IMG/VR virus record: IMGVR_UViG_3300050821_003725
Location: 1 to 41,324 of that record
DNA from: a virus
DNA length: 41,324 nt
Direction: 5' to 3' (one strand)
Below the pieces are notes generated by a model. It was not told where the DNA came from. It saw only the letters and a program-made list of their open reading frames with translations, and ran no database searches. The translations under genes were made by a program, and so were the position numbers. Of this stretch, positions 13,823-21,716 are shown piece after piece. Position 1 is the first letter of the stretch; each line of letters opens with the position of its first letter.

Positions 13823-15760
13823 TTATCTATTCCTCTTGCTTGCCGTGTTGGCCGTGTGGAATGCCTGAGAATGTAACTGTGCCTGTGACGCCTTGAAACT
13901 ATCCGCGTCTTTGGTCACGATGTTTTGCACGATGGTGACCGGCCGCCCCTTGCCGCGGCCCTCGGACGCTTCCACCTTATCGGTGAGGGCCTTAGTAACA
14001 ACCGTTTCCCCGCCGTGTCCGGTCACGGGCACGGGCCCAGATCCGGGGATTTTGCCGCCTGCCTCGAAGGACATAACGCCCGCGAAGGCAACGCCCGCGG
14101 CAATGGGTGCCAAGACGGCCGCGTATGGTTCGGGCACGTTTTCCATTACGCTGGTATACGCGGCCCGCGCGCTGCCCTTCGCCTGCATCAATTTCTTCTT
14201 GCCCTCAATCGTTTCTAGCAGCATGAGGTTTTCCAGTGCCGCGGCCGCCATCTGCTTGCCGAGCTGTTGGAACGCCTTCGCCATGTTTCCGCCGGACACG
14301 ATGCTTTGGGCCGCGGTGCGGGCAATCGCGTTTGCTACCTTGCCCTCGGACTCTTCAACCATCTTGCGCTTTTCTTCCTCGGCCTTGTTCGTGATCTTCG
14401 TTACTTCTAAGTCCCCCTTAAGGATGACTTGCGCCTTGGCGTCTTCAAATTTCTTCAGCTTAACTAGATACTCGGCGTCATGCTTGTCCAGGTTGGCAAT
14501 CTCTTGGTTAAGTGCGGTAACTTCCGTCTGCGTCATCGCCTTAGCCGCGTTGGCTTCGAGGTCCGCGGCTTCGATGGCCGTAGCCCGCAGCATGGCAACC
14601 CTATGGTGCGCCGCTTCCATTTCCGCGGCCGCTTTTAACTTGGCCGTCTCCTCGGAGTTTTTCAAGCCCTCGCGGGCCAAGCCCTGTTGCACTTTCATCG
14701 CATCGGCCGCTATGGCCTCGGTTGCTTTGGCTTCCTCTTCGGCTATACGCTCGGTTTCCTTCGCGCCCGCCGCGGCTAGCTTGGTCTTCTCTTTGGTGTA
14801 GCGCTCTTCGGCCTTGCGCCGCTGCTCTAGCCCCTTTTGCTGCTCATCGTAAATCTTGGCTTGGCGGCCCTGCTCGGCCTGGGCCTCTTCGGTTTTCTTG
14901 TTGGCCTTTTCGCCCGAGGTTATATCGTCCACTTTTTTGGACGCCTTAACCTGATCTTCTAGGATGCTCACCAACAATTGTTGGGACTTAATGTATTTGT
15001 CGTTATTGATGTTGCCAACCTTGGCCGCGCCGTCCGCGTAATCCGCTAACGCCTTCTTAGCTGAGCCCAGCGTGCCCACCAATAAATCAAATGCGCCCTT
15101 CTTATCGCCCTTGGCTAGCAACAGATCATACTCGCCGGTAAACCGGGTAAGGGCATTCTCGGCCCCCTGTGAGCCCGAGGCAATTTCGTACCAACTAGAC
15201 TTTAGCTCAACCATGAGCGTATGACCGGCTTTTTCAAGCCTGCCAAATTCCGCGGCTAACTCTTTCAATGAAGCATGGTCAATTAGCTCAAGGGCTTTAG
15301 CGAGTGCGCCAAGATGATCCCCGGCTAATTCATCCGCGGTCTGTCCTACCTTGAGCATTTTATCGTCAAGGTCACCGAAGACGGTTAAGGCTTCCGTGCC
15401 GAATTTGTCCCACCCCTGGGCGAGTTTTTCTTTGGCCTCTTCGTTTTTTTCAATAAGCTTTACAATAATTGCGATGGCCGCGATTACCCCGATAAGTGGC
15501 AGCATTTCCGCGAAGGCCGCGCCCACCGCGGGAATCCCCGCGATAAGGGTTTGCAAGTGCCGGGGGATGTGCACGCCCAGCTCTTCAGACATAAGCATCA
15601 TGCCGCCCTTGGCCTCGCGCATACTGTAGTCAACCTGTTGGCCCGCGGTGCTTGCCTTCTTGCCGAAGTCTTCCGCGGACGCCGCGGCTTTGCCGAGGTC
15701 ACCGCTAAAAGCCGCGGTATTGGCTTCGAGGTTTACCGTGAGCGTTCCAATAACTGGCAT
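13823..15760 (-). CDS. Tail tape measure protein
   Basis: 645 residues. It shows the tape measure layout. The N-terminus is a conserved start (GTLTVNLEANTAAFSGDLGK), followed by a hydrophobic segment at about 84-103 (MLPLIGVIAAIAIIVKLIEK). A long helical, highly charged Ala/Lys/Glu region covers about 240-470 (many EEAKATEAIAADAM-like heptads). A second hydrophobic patch lies near 545-565. The C-terminal tail is Ser/Ala-rich. The short length predicts a fairly short siphovirus tail. It follows the G/GT chaperone genes directly (its ATG abuts the T stop), as expected. Confidence 0.9.
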   Translation of the reverse strand: MPVIGTLTVNLEANTAAFSGDLGKAAASAEDFGKKASTAGQQVDYSMREAKGGMMLMSEELGVHIPRHLQTLIAGIPAVGAAFAEMLPLIGVIAAIAIIVKLIEKNEEAKEKLAQGWDKFGTEALTVFGDLDDKMLKVGQTADELAGDHLGALAKALELIDHASLKELAAEFGRLEKAGHTLMVELKSSWYEIASGSQGAENALTRFTGEYDLLLAKGDKKGAFDLLVGTLGSAKKALADYADGAAKVGNINNDKYIKSQQLLVSILEDQVKASKKVDDITSGEKANKKTEEAQAEQGRQAKIYDEQQKGLEQRRKAEERYTKEKTKLAAAGAKETERIAEEEAKATEAIAADAMKVQQGLAREGLKNSEETAKLKAAAEMEAAHHRVAMLRATAIEAADLEANAAKAMTQTEVTALNQEIANLDKHDAEYLVKLKKFEDAKAQVILKGDLEVTKITNKAEEEKRKMVEESEGKVANAIARTAAQSIVSGGNMAKAFQQLGKQMAAAALENLMLLETIEGKKKLMQAKGSARAAYTSVMENVPEPYAAVLAPIAAGVAFAGVMSFEAGGKIPGSGPVPVTGHGGETVVTKALTDKVEASEGRGKGRPVTIVQNIVTKDADSFKASQAQLHSQAFHTANTASKRNR

Positions 15761-16201
15761 CTATTCCCCTTCAGGTATTAAGCTGGGCCAACATTCGGCC
15801 CATAACTCGGTTGCGTCCGTTCGGCCCAGCTTGACTAGCTCGGCTATGATGTTTCCCCGTATGGTCATAAACCGTTCCCGCGGGGTATTGCTCGGCATCC
15901 GGGTAACGGCCTCTAGTATTTGCCGCTTCAATATCTGCGTTTGTTCGTGTGCTTCGCTTTGCTTGGCATCCCGCACGAAGTCATAAGCGGTCACCATCGG
16001 GACATCCGCACCGGCCCGGTGGACGTTGTAAATTGCCGAGGCCGTCAAGGCATTTGCAAAGCGCTCATGCCGCATTCTGATATTGCGCCGCGTGCACAGT
16101 GCCGCAAACATGCTCGGCGTTAGATCCGCAAACTCTTCCCAGGTAAGCCCGAGGTCATACCGGGCCACGGACCACAAACCCACCCAATCGTGCACCGGCA
16201 T
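15761..16201 (-). CDS. Tail assembly chaperone, T part (translated mainly as a -1 fusion to G)
   Basis: 146 residues if started at ATG 16201. LGLTWEEFADLTPSMFAALC followed by RHERFANALTASAIYNVHR matches the second (T) segment of lambda-type tail chaperones. The frame is open upstream of the ATG into the end of the G gene, one base to the -1 side. A slippery CCCAAAC there would give a 271-residue G-T fusion. The ATG sits inside the right arm of a perfect hairpin and has no good ribosome site, so independent initiation is unlikely. Confidence 0.75.
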   Translation of the reverse strand: MPVHDWVGLWSVARYDLGLTWEEFADLTPSMFAALCTRRNIRMRHERFANALTASAIYNVHRAGADVPMVTAYDFVRDAKQSEAHEQTQILKRQILEAVTRMPSNTPRERFMTIRGNIIAELVKLGRTDATELWAECWPSLIPEGE

Positions 16202-16237
16202 GTCTAGGGTGTCGTTACTGCCGGTGTCGCGTTTGGG
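16193..16237 (-). promoter_or_regulatory. Programmed -1 frameshift signal (slippery CCCAAAC plus hairpin)
   Basis: On the minus strand CCCAAAC (16237-16231) is in the correct X XXY YYZ register for the G gene (codons CCA AAC are residues 114-115). Four bases downstream begins a perfect 8-bp stem, CACCGGCA (16226-16219) with TGCCGGTG (16200-16193), around an 18-base loop. A slip leads into the open T frame and bypasses the G stop at 16206-16204. Confidence 0.75.
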
Positions 16238-16575
16238 CTTGTGCTTTCTTCCTTCATGGACTCAACGAGGCCAGGGAAGGTTAATTCAAAGAGGGCATCG
16301 GATAGAAGCCGCTGCGCCTGGGGGTTGAGGAAATCTAAGACATCCTCAAGGGTGACCGCGGGCGAGTACCGATGTAGACACGCCCAAATAATTTGCGGGA
16401 ATTCCTTCCCGCTGCTAATGTTCTTCCAACCTTCGATTTTCTTAAGGTCGCGCCCGGTTAGCTCTTCGATCTTCGCTAGTGCGCGGTAGTCTAGGCACAA
16501 TGTCCACGCCTTGGTTTGGCCGTCAAAGGCAATTTGGAATGTTGGGGTGGTAATGGATTGGATGATATTTTCCAT
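16204..16575 (-). CDS. Tail assembly chaperone, G part
   Basis: 123 residues. The segment LCLDYRALAKIEELTGRDLK (27-46) and LLSDALFELTFPGLVESMKE (90-109) are characteristic of small tail chaperones that coat the tape measure protein before tube assembly. It lies between the major tail protein and the tape measure gene, the standard place. The last eight codons follow the slippery heptamer at residues 114-115. The short G product and the longer G-T product would both be made, as in lambda. Confidence 0.8.
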   Translation of the reverse strand: MENIIQSITTPTFQIAFDGQTKAWTLCLDYRALAKIEELTGRDLKKIEGWKNISSGKEFPQIIWACLHRYSPAVTLEDVLDFLNPQAQRLLSDALFELTFPGLVESMKEESTSPNATPAVTTP

Positions 16576-16629
16576 AGCGCCGTGGGCTTCCTTTATGAAG
16601 GGCGGGGCCGGTTAAGACCCCGCGCCGGG

Positions 16630-17061
16630 TTAGCTCAGCTCTTCGGTAACGGGGCCGGTGACCTTGATTTTGATGTCAACGGTGCTTACTTTGTCCAGGG
16701 TGACCGAGGGCGTAATGCTTTCCACAATGCCGGAGAATGCGCGTTGTGATCCCCCCGCGTAGTTAACGAGGAAATTTACCGGAAGCTTTGCGTCCCGAAT
16801 CCCGTTCAATGCCACTTGCGAAGCATCCGCGGGCAGCAATTGGCCCTTAACATCGAACGTGCCCGGCTCTTGCGTCCCAGCGATGTACGTATCCACGCCG
16901 TTAACGCTTTGCATGTTGGTGGTCTTGTCCGTGGTGACCTTATCGCCGGACTGCGCGATGCTGATTACACCGGCCAACGTGGTGAAGACCGTAGGGGCTG
17001 CGACGGTTGCGAAAGCGAACGTAGACCCCAGGCCAACAAATGGTGCCGTGGTTTGTGTCAT
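16630..17061 (-). CDS. Major tail tube protein
   Basis: 143 residues, beta-rich, with the compact two-sheet pattern of phage tube proteins: GLGSTFAFATVAAPT, then ISIAQSGDKVTTDKTTN and the C-terminal GIVESITPSVTLDKVSTVDI. It lies between the tail completion genes and the chaperone pair, the normal tube gene position. ATG 17061 follows AAGAG. Length is typical for short gpV-like tube proteins without the extra Ig domain. Confidence 0.8.
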   Translation of the reverse strand: MTQTTAPFVGLGSTFAFATVAAPTVFTTLAGVISIAQSGDKVTTDKTTNMQSVNGVDTYIAGTQEPGTFDVKGQLLPADASQVALNGIRDAKLPVNFLVNYAGGSQRAFSGIVESITPSVTLDKVSTVDIKIKVTGPVTEELS

Positions 17062-17122
17062 TGTTGCTCTTTTCTGCCCCGAGGGGCGCTTACTCCGGCC
17101 GGGGGCCGGTAAAGTAAAAGGC

Positions 17123-17509
17123 TTATTTCTCCATGTCCGCGAGGCGCGCTAACGCCTCGGTGCCAAACACGGAAAGACATTTATCTTGGCTTGCTTCCCA
17201 AGCCCGCTGCATCCAATGCCGCGCGGGTTGGTGCGCGGTGCCAAATTCTTGGAACATTCCCCAGAAGGTTGCGAGGGCCGGGCCTATCTTGACCGTGAGC
17301 GTTGTTTCATCGCCCCCGGTAAACTTGCTCTGGTAGCCGATTTCCGCGTCTAACCGGCCGGTCATCTCGGGCGCGGTTGCTTGCATCGCTTCAACTACCA
17401 CGTCCGCGGCCGGTTTCGCCACGTTCAAGAGGTAGCGCTTAGCCGTGCGCACCGATTGTTGCGTTAGCATTTCGCTTAGCTCGGATAGTCCGTCAATCGT
17501 GATAGGCAT
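17123..17509 (-). CDS. HK97 gp10-type tail completion protein
   Basis: 128 residues. The start GLSELSEMLTQQSVRTAKRY and the C-terminal half TTLTVKIGPALATFWGMFQE followed by FGTAHQPARHWMQRAWE match the gp10/minor tail family: the E-F-G-T-x-x-x-x-A-x-x-x motif with the W/M-rich tail. It helps join the head connector to the tail. Its stop is 61 bp before the tube gene. Confidence 0.8.
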   Translation of the reverse strand: MPITIDGLSELSEMLTQQSVRTAKRYLLNVAKPAADVVVEAMQATAPEMTGRLDAEIGYQSKFTGGDETTLTVKIGPALATFWGMFQEFGTAHQPARHWMQRAWEASQDKCLSVFGTEALARLADMEK

Positions 17510-17514
17510 AAACT

Positions 17515-17928
17515 TTAGCTACTCGCCGGTACATACACAAAGAGAACATGGGCCATAATCCGAAAACCCACCGCGGTGGTGGTGGTGTCGGGGCTGTCCG
17601 GTAGATCCATCTCCATTTGCCAAAAGGTAGCTTGGACGAACGTACCCCCGCCCAAAATCCCCTTGAAGTTTTGCAATACCGCTTTAACCGCTTTGAGTGC
17701 TAAGCGCGCATCCGGTGCCGCGGCCGCGTAAAAGTCAAATTGCGCGGTACGTTCCGAGGGGTTTGTGCTGCCCTGTAACGTGTAGCCCCCAGGGGCCGTG
17801 ACCGTGTGATAGACCACGGCCGGAAGGGTGTAACCCCGCGGGAGTACCGTGTCATAGATCCGGGTACTAACCTGGGCAAGCACCCCGGCATCCGCGAGTA
17901 ACAACGCTTTGATTTCGTCTAGTATCAT
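17515..17928 (-). CDS. DUF3168 tail completion protein
   Basis: 137 residues. The order matches DUF3168, the head-tail joining (tail terminator-like) family: an N-terminal helix ILDEIKALLLADAGVLAQVS, LPRGYTLPAVVYHTV, the strand AQFDFYAAAAPDARLALKAV, and the closing MAHVLFVYVPA. ATG 17928 directly abuts the TAA (17931-17929) of an upstream open frame that lacks a normal start. That arrangement implies translational coupling. Confidence 0.85.
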   Translation of the reverse strand: MILDEIKALLLADAGVLAQVSTRIYDTVLPRGYTLPAVVYHTVTAPGGYTLQGSTNPSERTAQFDFYAAAAPDARLALKAVKAVLQNFKGILGGGTFVQATFWQMEMDLPDSPDTTTTAVGFRIMAHVLFVYVPASS

Positions 17929-18156
17929 TTAGAGCACCGTCCACACGGTTATCGCGCCGGGCAACAATCCCCCGGATACCGCAACAAATGCCTCGGCTTG
18001 GTTCCGAGCTGCGACAAACTGAGTTTGTAGCCCGGTAAGCGTTGCGCCTGGGGCTAAGGTGCCGCCGCCCGATAACCCGGCATAGGTATAAGTCCAGACG
18101 CCCGTATTGATGTTGAAGACAACGGTTAAGACGTAGTTATTTGCCGTTGCCGATGA
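17929..18156 (-). other. Open reading frame without a normal start codon, between two head-tail genes
   Basis: An open stretch of 75 codons lies between an in-frame TAG (18159-18157) and TAA at 17931-17929, with no ATG or GTG start near its beginning. The translation looks genuine and virion-like (NYVLTVVFNINTGVWTYTYA, then LTGLQTQFVAARNQAEAFVA). Its stop abuts the next ATG. It overlaps the end of the upstream gene (stop 18139-18137) in the +1 frame. A +1 slip at AAA TAA of that gene would fuse the two. Other options are a non-standard start or a sequence error. Confidence 0.45.
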
Positions 18157-18667
18157 CTACCCAGGTTGTGCCGTTCCAAACCAAAATAGCGCCGGTGTCC
18201 GTGCAATAGACAATTTCATCTAGCAGCGGTGCCGGGGGTAACGCGGTGCTTAGGACTCCGTTTAGCCGGATATGCACCTTGGTGCCGTCTAGCACCTGGG
18301 CAAAGATTGTGCCCGATGGAATCCCACCGTTAGCGGTGCCGTCTTGGATGCGGTGCGCGAATATCTCTAGTAAGGTGCCGCGGGGGACTTGGCCCTTGGT
18401 CCGGTCTGGGCTAGCTACACCGGGGTCACGCACCGTATCCACCGGATAGGTTGCGCCCTCGAATACGAGGTAGCAGTTAGATAGGATTGTGGCATCCCAA
18501 CGCGCCGTAAACCGCACGGTGCACTCACTAGAGTGTAACTGTGCAAGTTCCAGGGAACGGCCGGACAATTCCTCGAAGCCCACGGCAACGCCCGCCAAAA
18601 TGACGGTGCTATTGTCCGCGGCTAAAATGTCGGCCGTGTACCTCAGTTTGTTGAAAAGAGAATCCAT
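18137..18667 (-). CDS. Head closure / stopper-like connector protein with C-terminal extension
   Basis: 176 residues. The region at about 48-85 (ECTVRFTARWDATILSNCYL then VFEGATYPVDTV) has the look of small beta-barrel head-tail stopper proteins (SPP1 gp16 / HK97 gp7-like). The C-terminal 40 residues (LLDEIVYCTDTGAILVWNGT) resemble the W-N-G-T beta repeats common in fibre proteins and are extra for this family. The stop may be bypassed into the open frame that follows. It lies three bases after the upstream connector gene. Confidence 0.65.
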   Translation of the reverse strand: MDSLFNKLRYTADILAADNSTVILAGVAVGFEELSGRSLELAQLHSSECTVRFTARWDATILSNCYLVFEGATYPVDTVRDPGVASPDRTKGQVPRGTLLEIFAHRIQDGTANGGIPSGTIFAQVLDGTKVHIRLNGVLSTALPPAPLLDEIVYCTDTGAILVWNGTTWVVIGNGK

Positions 18668-18670
18668 AGG

Positions 18671-19393
18671 TTACTCAATGCTCGGGTTGTAATCGGTGAC
18701 GCGGTTGGCAAAGATAAGGTCCTGAATTGGCTTCGGGACTTCGCCGTAATTGTCCCGATTGACAAACCATTTCTCGGTTAGCGCCATAACTAGCGCCTTG
18801 AGTATCGGGGGGAAGCCCAGGTCACGCGGCTGCGCCTCGGTGGTCAATTGGTCCGCGGAAGTGTAGAAGCCCGCGGCGTAATAAATCGCAATGGACTTGG
18901 GCCCCGGAAGACACGCGGGCCAAAAGAATTTTAGTGAGCTAGACCCCAGGGGTTGCGGCATCGGGGTAACCCGCGCTGGGGTACTGGTAAGATCCGCGGC
19001 AAAGTCCACGCCCGGCAAAAGGGTTTGCGGTGTCCCCGTGGTGTCCAGATAGACAATCTGGGAAACGGCAAGGCCGGGGTTACGCATTAATTCGATTTCG
19101 TAGGGGCTGCGCTGTACCGCGCTATTGATGCTCGGCACGAAGCCCAACAACGGAAACGGAATCGGAAACATTGGGCTAAAGAGCGATTGCATCGGGAAGC
19201 GGTCTGCGTATTGGATGAAGTTACGCGGGGCAAGCGAGTACCCCGTCATCCCTTCGACATAATCCCGCGCCGCGGTAATCGTAAGAGCTAAGAATGACGC
19301 TTCCCCCGCGGGGTAGCCGTGTAACATCGGGGACATATCGGCCGATGTAACTAGCTCCGTACTCGGAACGCTTACCTGTATAACTGAGCGCAT
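18671..19393 (-). CDS. gp6-type head-tail connector (adaptor) protein
   Basis: 240 residues. LALTITAARDYVEGMTGYSL (about 36-55) is the conserved helix of gp6/gp15-like adaptors. It is followed by a Pro-rich beta part (FAADLTSTPARVTPMPQPLG) and FPPILKALVMALTEKWFVNR near the C-terminus, typical of the long form of this family. ATG 19393 follows AAGGGG. It directly follows the protease gene, where the capsid gene would normally stand. Confidence 0.75.
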   Translation of the reverse strand: MRSVIQVSVPSTELVTSADMSPMLHGYPAGEASFLALTITAARDYVEGMTGYSLAPRNFIQYADRFPMQSLFSPMFPIPFPLLGFVPSINSAVQRSPYEIELMRNPGLAVSQIVYLDTTGTPQTLLPGVDFAADLTSTPARVTPMPQPLGSSSLKFFWPACLPGPKSIAIYYAAGFYTSADQLTTEAQPRDLGFPPILKALVMALTEKWFVNRDNYGEVPKPIQDLIFANRVTDYNPSIE

Positions 19394-19427
19394 ATTTCCC
19401 CTTAAATGCCCTTAAAGTTTGAAGGGC

Positions 19428-19466
19428 GGGCCCTTTTCGCGGGGGATACCCCGCTACACCGGGCCC
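19428..19466. terminator. Nested GC-rich hairpin between protease and connector genes
   Basis: GCGGGG/CCCCGC around GATA (19439-19454) sits between two GGGCCC sites (19428-19433 and 19461-19466), which can pair outside it. No T-tract follows on the minus strand, so this may be an attenuator or mRNA stabiliser rather than a terminator. The 97-bp gap occupies the usual capsid gene position. Confidence 0.4.
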
Positions 19467-19490
19467 GGCCGTTAGCCGCGCAACCGCGGG

Positions 19491-20150
19491 CTAATCTCTG
19501 TCGGTGAAGTCCGTAGCAAGCACAAATAGCGGGTTAGCTTCGCCCAGGGTGCGCGCCGGTTTGCCCGCTCGGATACGTGACACAAGGTCCGCGGGCATGT
19601 CCGCGAATGGCCCCGCGGCCGAGCGCAGCTCAAGCAACCGCGCGTCTACGTTGGTCTGCTCGTAAGCCGGGTACGTGACGGGGCCCACGTCATAAAGATT
19701 GGAAAGCTTCTCAATGGTCCGGGTAATGTTCGTTACGCCGTCCGCGTCTTCCTCTGTCCAAGTGCTCTTGCTCACGATGAAGGCGAAAGAGCAACCCGTG
19801 ACATCGCCGCGCTTCACGAACTGGTAAACGTCGCGGCCAATGCGCGTATCCGCGTCCATGTCGTTGTTGAACGCGAGGCCCTTGTCATCCTGCATCAAAT
19901 TCAGCGTACCGTTGCCGGTGCGGCCTAGAACGTGGTCCGGTGCGTGATTGAATAAGCACCGCACGTCATCCGCCATGACATCCGAGAACGCGCCCGGTGC
20001 AATGCGCTCAACCACGCGATAGCTAGAATCTTCGTAGAGTACGAAGTCTTCGTTAAAGACCGCGGCATAGCCGCCAATCTTCAGCGTAACCGCTGCATCG
20101 CCTACCGCTCGGACTTCCGCACCCTTGCTAAATCTGCGTTCAAATGTCAT
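19491..20150 (-). CDS. HK97-family prohead protease
   Basis: 219 residues, serine protease of the U35/herpesvirus-assemblin fold that cleaves the capsid delta domain. IGGYAAVFNEDF (about 26-37) is followed by ERIAPGAFSDVMADDVRCLF and the catalytic His in FNHAPDHVLGRT (about 67-78). The catalytic Ser lies in the GCSFAF strand (about 118-123), followed by LYDVGPVTYPAYEQT. Length is normal. ATG 20150 follows AAGGGAG. Its substrate, the capsid protein, is encoded far downstream in this phage. Confidence 0.9.
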   Translation of the reverse strand: MTFERRFSKGAEVRAVGDAAVTLKIGGYAAVFNEDFVLYEDSSYRVVERIAPGAFSDVMADDVRCLFNHAPDHVLGRTGNGTLNLMQDDKGLAFNNDMDADTRIGRDVYQFVKRGDVTGCSFAFIVSKSTWTEEDADGVTNITRTIEKLSNLYDVGPVTYPAYEQTNVDARLLELRSAAGPFADMPADLVSRIRAGKPARTLGEANPLFVLATDFTDRD

Positions 20151-20203
20151 ATATCTCCCTTGAATTCCTTTGAATTGGTATTGAATGCGGCCCGAATGGC
20201 CGG

Positions 20204-21520
20204 TTAATTGGGTGCGTCGCCGGGCACGGCTGCATCATCGGCCGGTGCGTCCCCGCTACCGTCGCCCGCTGCCCCGCCCGAGCTATATACCGCGGGGTCT
20301 TCCCCGGCAACGGCCATGTTTACCGGCCGCCACAAACCCGCGCCGGGCTTCTTTTCATCGAAGTTATCGGCTGTGGTTGGGTTGAGCCCGAGAAGCTTTC
20401 GGCCTTCGTCTAGGGAAATCAGACCGGAGTAACGGCCGGTTTGTATGCCCTTAAGCATCGTGGCGTAATCGGCGCGTTCAAACTCGCTGGTATCAAACTT
20501 TGCGAAATACTTCCCCGCGGTCTGTCCCTTGGTGGGGAATAGCTTTACGTTGAAGGAATGTTCCCAACGGCGTAGCCAAATTTTGACCGTCCACAAAAGG
20601 AATTCAAGGGCCTTTTGTTCAATCGTGGCCTTAGTTTCTTGCGGGTCACCCAGCATATGCGCGGGCACGCCGTAGATAGATGCGATTTCCGAACGCTGAA
20701 ATTGCCGTGTCTGAAGGAATTGGGCTTCGTCTGGGTTAATGCCCACTTGGGCCCACTCAACCCCGCCGTCAAGATATGCCGGGGTGTGGTTGTTGCCGCC
20801 GCGGTGCCCGGCAAGCCAAGATTGGACTTGCTTTAACTTATCCTCGGGCTTGACCGTCAAAGCGGACTTAAGGTATCCGCCTGGGCGGGCGTCATTCTTG
20901 AAGAGGCGCGCGCCGTATGCCTGGGCAGCAAGCGCGGTGCCGATGACTTCCCGCATGTACAAGCGGATGGGAGAAAGACCAACGTACGGCGTTACGCCCA
21001 TGTTCTTAACATGAATCATGGCCGCGGCTTCAATGATGCGCTCAACCCCGTGGGCGTTATCCGTGGTCCGGTATGCGAGGGCCCCGTCATTTTGCCGGAA
21101 GGGTTGCGTACGGAATGGGGACAGTAAGCGCAGCTCGGCCGGTTGGCCCGCGCCGTTAGTCAGTACCTCGGCGTATGCGTTGCCGTTCTGAAGTAAATTG
21201 ACTTGCCCCGCGGAGTAAAAATCTACGGCCGGGTATTCCGAAGAGGGCCGAAGACTTAGGATGTCAAACAAGGGATGATTGACCGCTAGCCGGTGCCCGC
21301 CGTCCGGCATCCGCTCATAGATATAGCAGCTCATGCTAGCGATGGCCGAGCTAATGATGCGTTGGCAAGCCGCAACGGCCCCTACGGTCATGGCCGAGGT
21401 TTCGTTGACATCGGCCCCGGATTCGCTGGGTATCGGGCCGAAGAGCCCGCTAACCCCACCGGAGTATGGGCCGCCTAAAATCCCGTCCATCCAATCGCGC
21501 AGTTCTTTTCTCCAACTCAT
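20204..21520 (-). CDS. HK97-family portal protein
   Basis: 438 residues. TAMTVGAVAACQRIISSAIA (about 42-61) and the wing/stem segments SEYPAVDFYSAGQVNLLQNG and GHRGGNNHTPAYLDGGVEW match phage portal proteins of the HK97 type. The conserved SEIASIYGVPAHMLGD is at about 270-285, followed by ATIEQKALEFLLWTVKIWLR. It forms the dodecameric DNA entry ring. The start codon overlaps the stop of the small upstream gene (TAATG). The C-terminus is Ala/Asp/Gly-rich. Confidence 0.92.
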   Translation of the reverse strand: MSWRKELRDWMDGILGGPYSGGVSGLFGPIPSESGADVNETSAMTVGAVAACQRIISSAIASMSCYIYERMPDGGHRLAVNHPLFDILSLRPSSEYPAVDFYSAGQVNLLQNGNAYAEVLTNGAGQPAELRLLSPFRTQPFRQNDGALAYRTTDNAHGVERIIEAAAMIHVKNMGVTPYVGLSPIRLYMREVIGTALAAQAYGARLFKNDARPGGYLKSALTVKPEDKLKQVQSWLAGHRGGNNHTPAYLDGGVEWAQVGINPDEAQFLQTRQFQRSEIASIYGVPAHMLGDPQETKATIEQKALEFLLWTVKIWLRRWEHSFNVKLFPTKGQTAGKYFAKFDTSEFERADYATMLKGIQTGRYSGLISLDEGRKLLGLNPTTADNFDEKKPGAGLWRPVNMAVAGEDPAVYSSGGAAGDGSGDAPADDAAVPGDAPN

Positions 21521-21666
21521 TAAGCCCTCAATCCCGCGCGTGCCGCGAGAATCAAAACCACGCCAACCGCGACCAACGACATCGGCCGGTAAATCAGGAA
21601 AAGCCCCACGTCTGCCACAACGAAGCCCAGGAAGGCTAGCAGCGCGGAATACTTAGTTGCGGTCAT
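21520..21666 (-). CDS. 48-residue two-helix membrane protein between terminase and portal genes
   Basis: Too short for routine calling but well supported. ATG 21666 follows GAGG by four bases, and the TAA overlaps the portal ATG. Two hydrophobic segments, YSALLAFLGFVVADVGLFLI and MSLVAVGVVLILAARAG, are separated by a short loop containing RP. Function is not known. A small membrane protein at this place could be an antiholin-like or superinfection-related factor. Confidence 0.65.
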   Translation of the reverse strand: MTATKYSALLAFLGFVVADVGLFLIYRPMSLVAVGVVLILAARAGLRA

Positions 21667-21716
21667 AATTCCTCATCTCTTATACGTACGTTCATACCGG
21701 GGGAAACCCCGTCAAG

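Noticed and set aside
13893-14801. 302-codon open frame on the plus strand opposite the tape measure gene
   Set aside because: It is the complement of a long, well-recognised, biased tape measure gene. Its translation is a Ser/Ala-rich mirror with no family features and no ribosome site.
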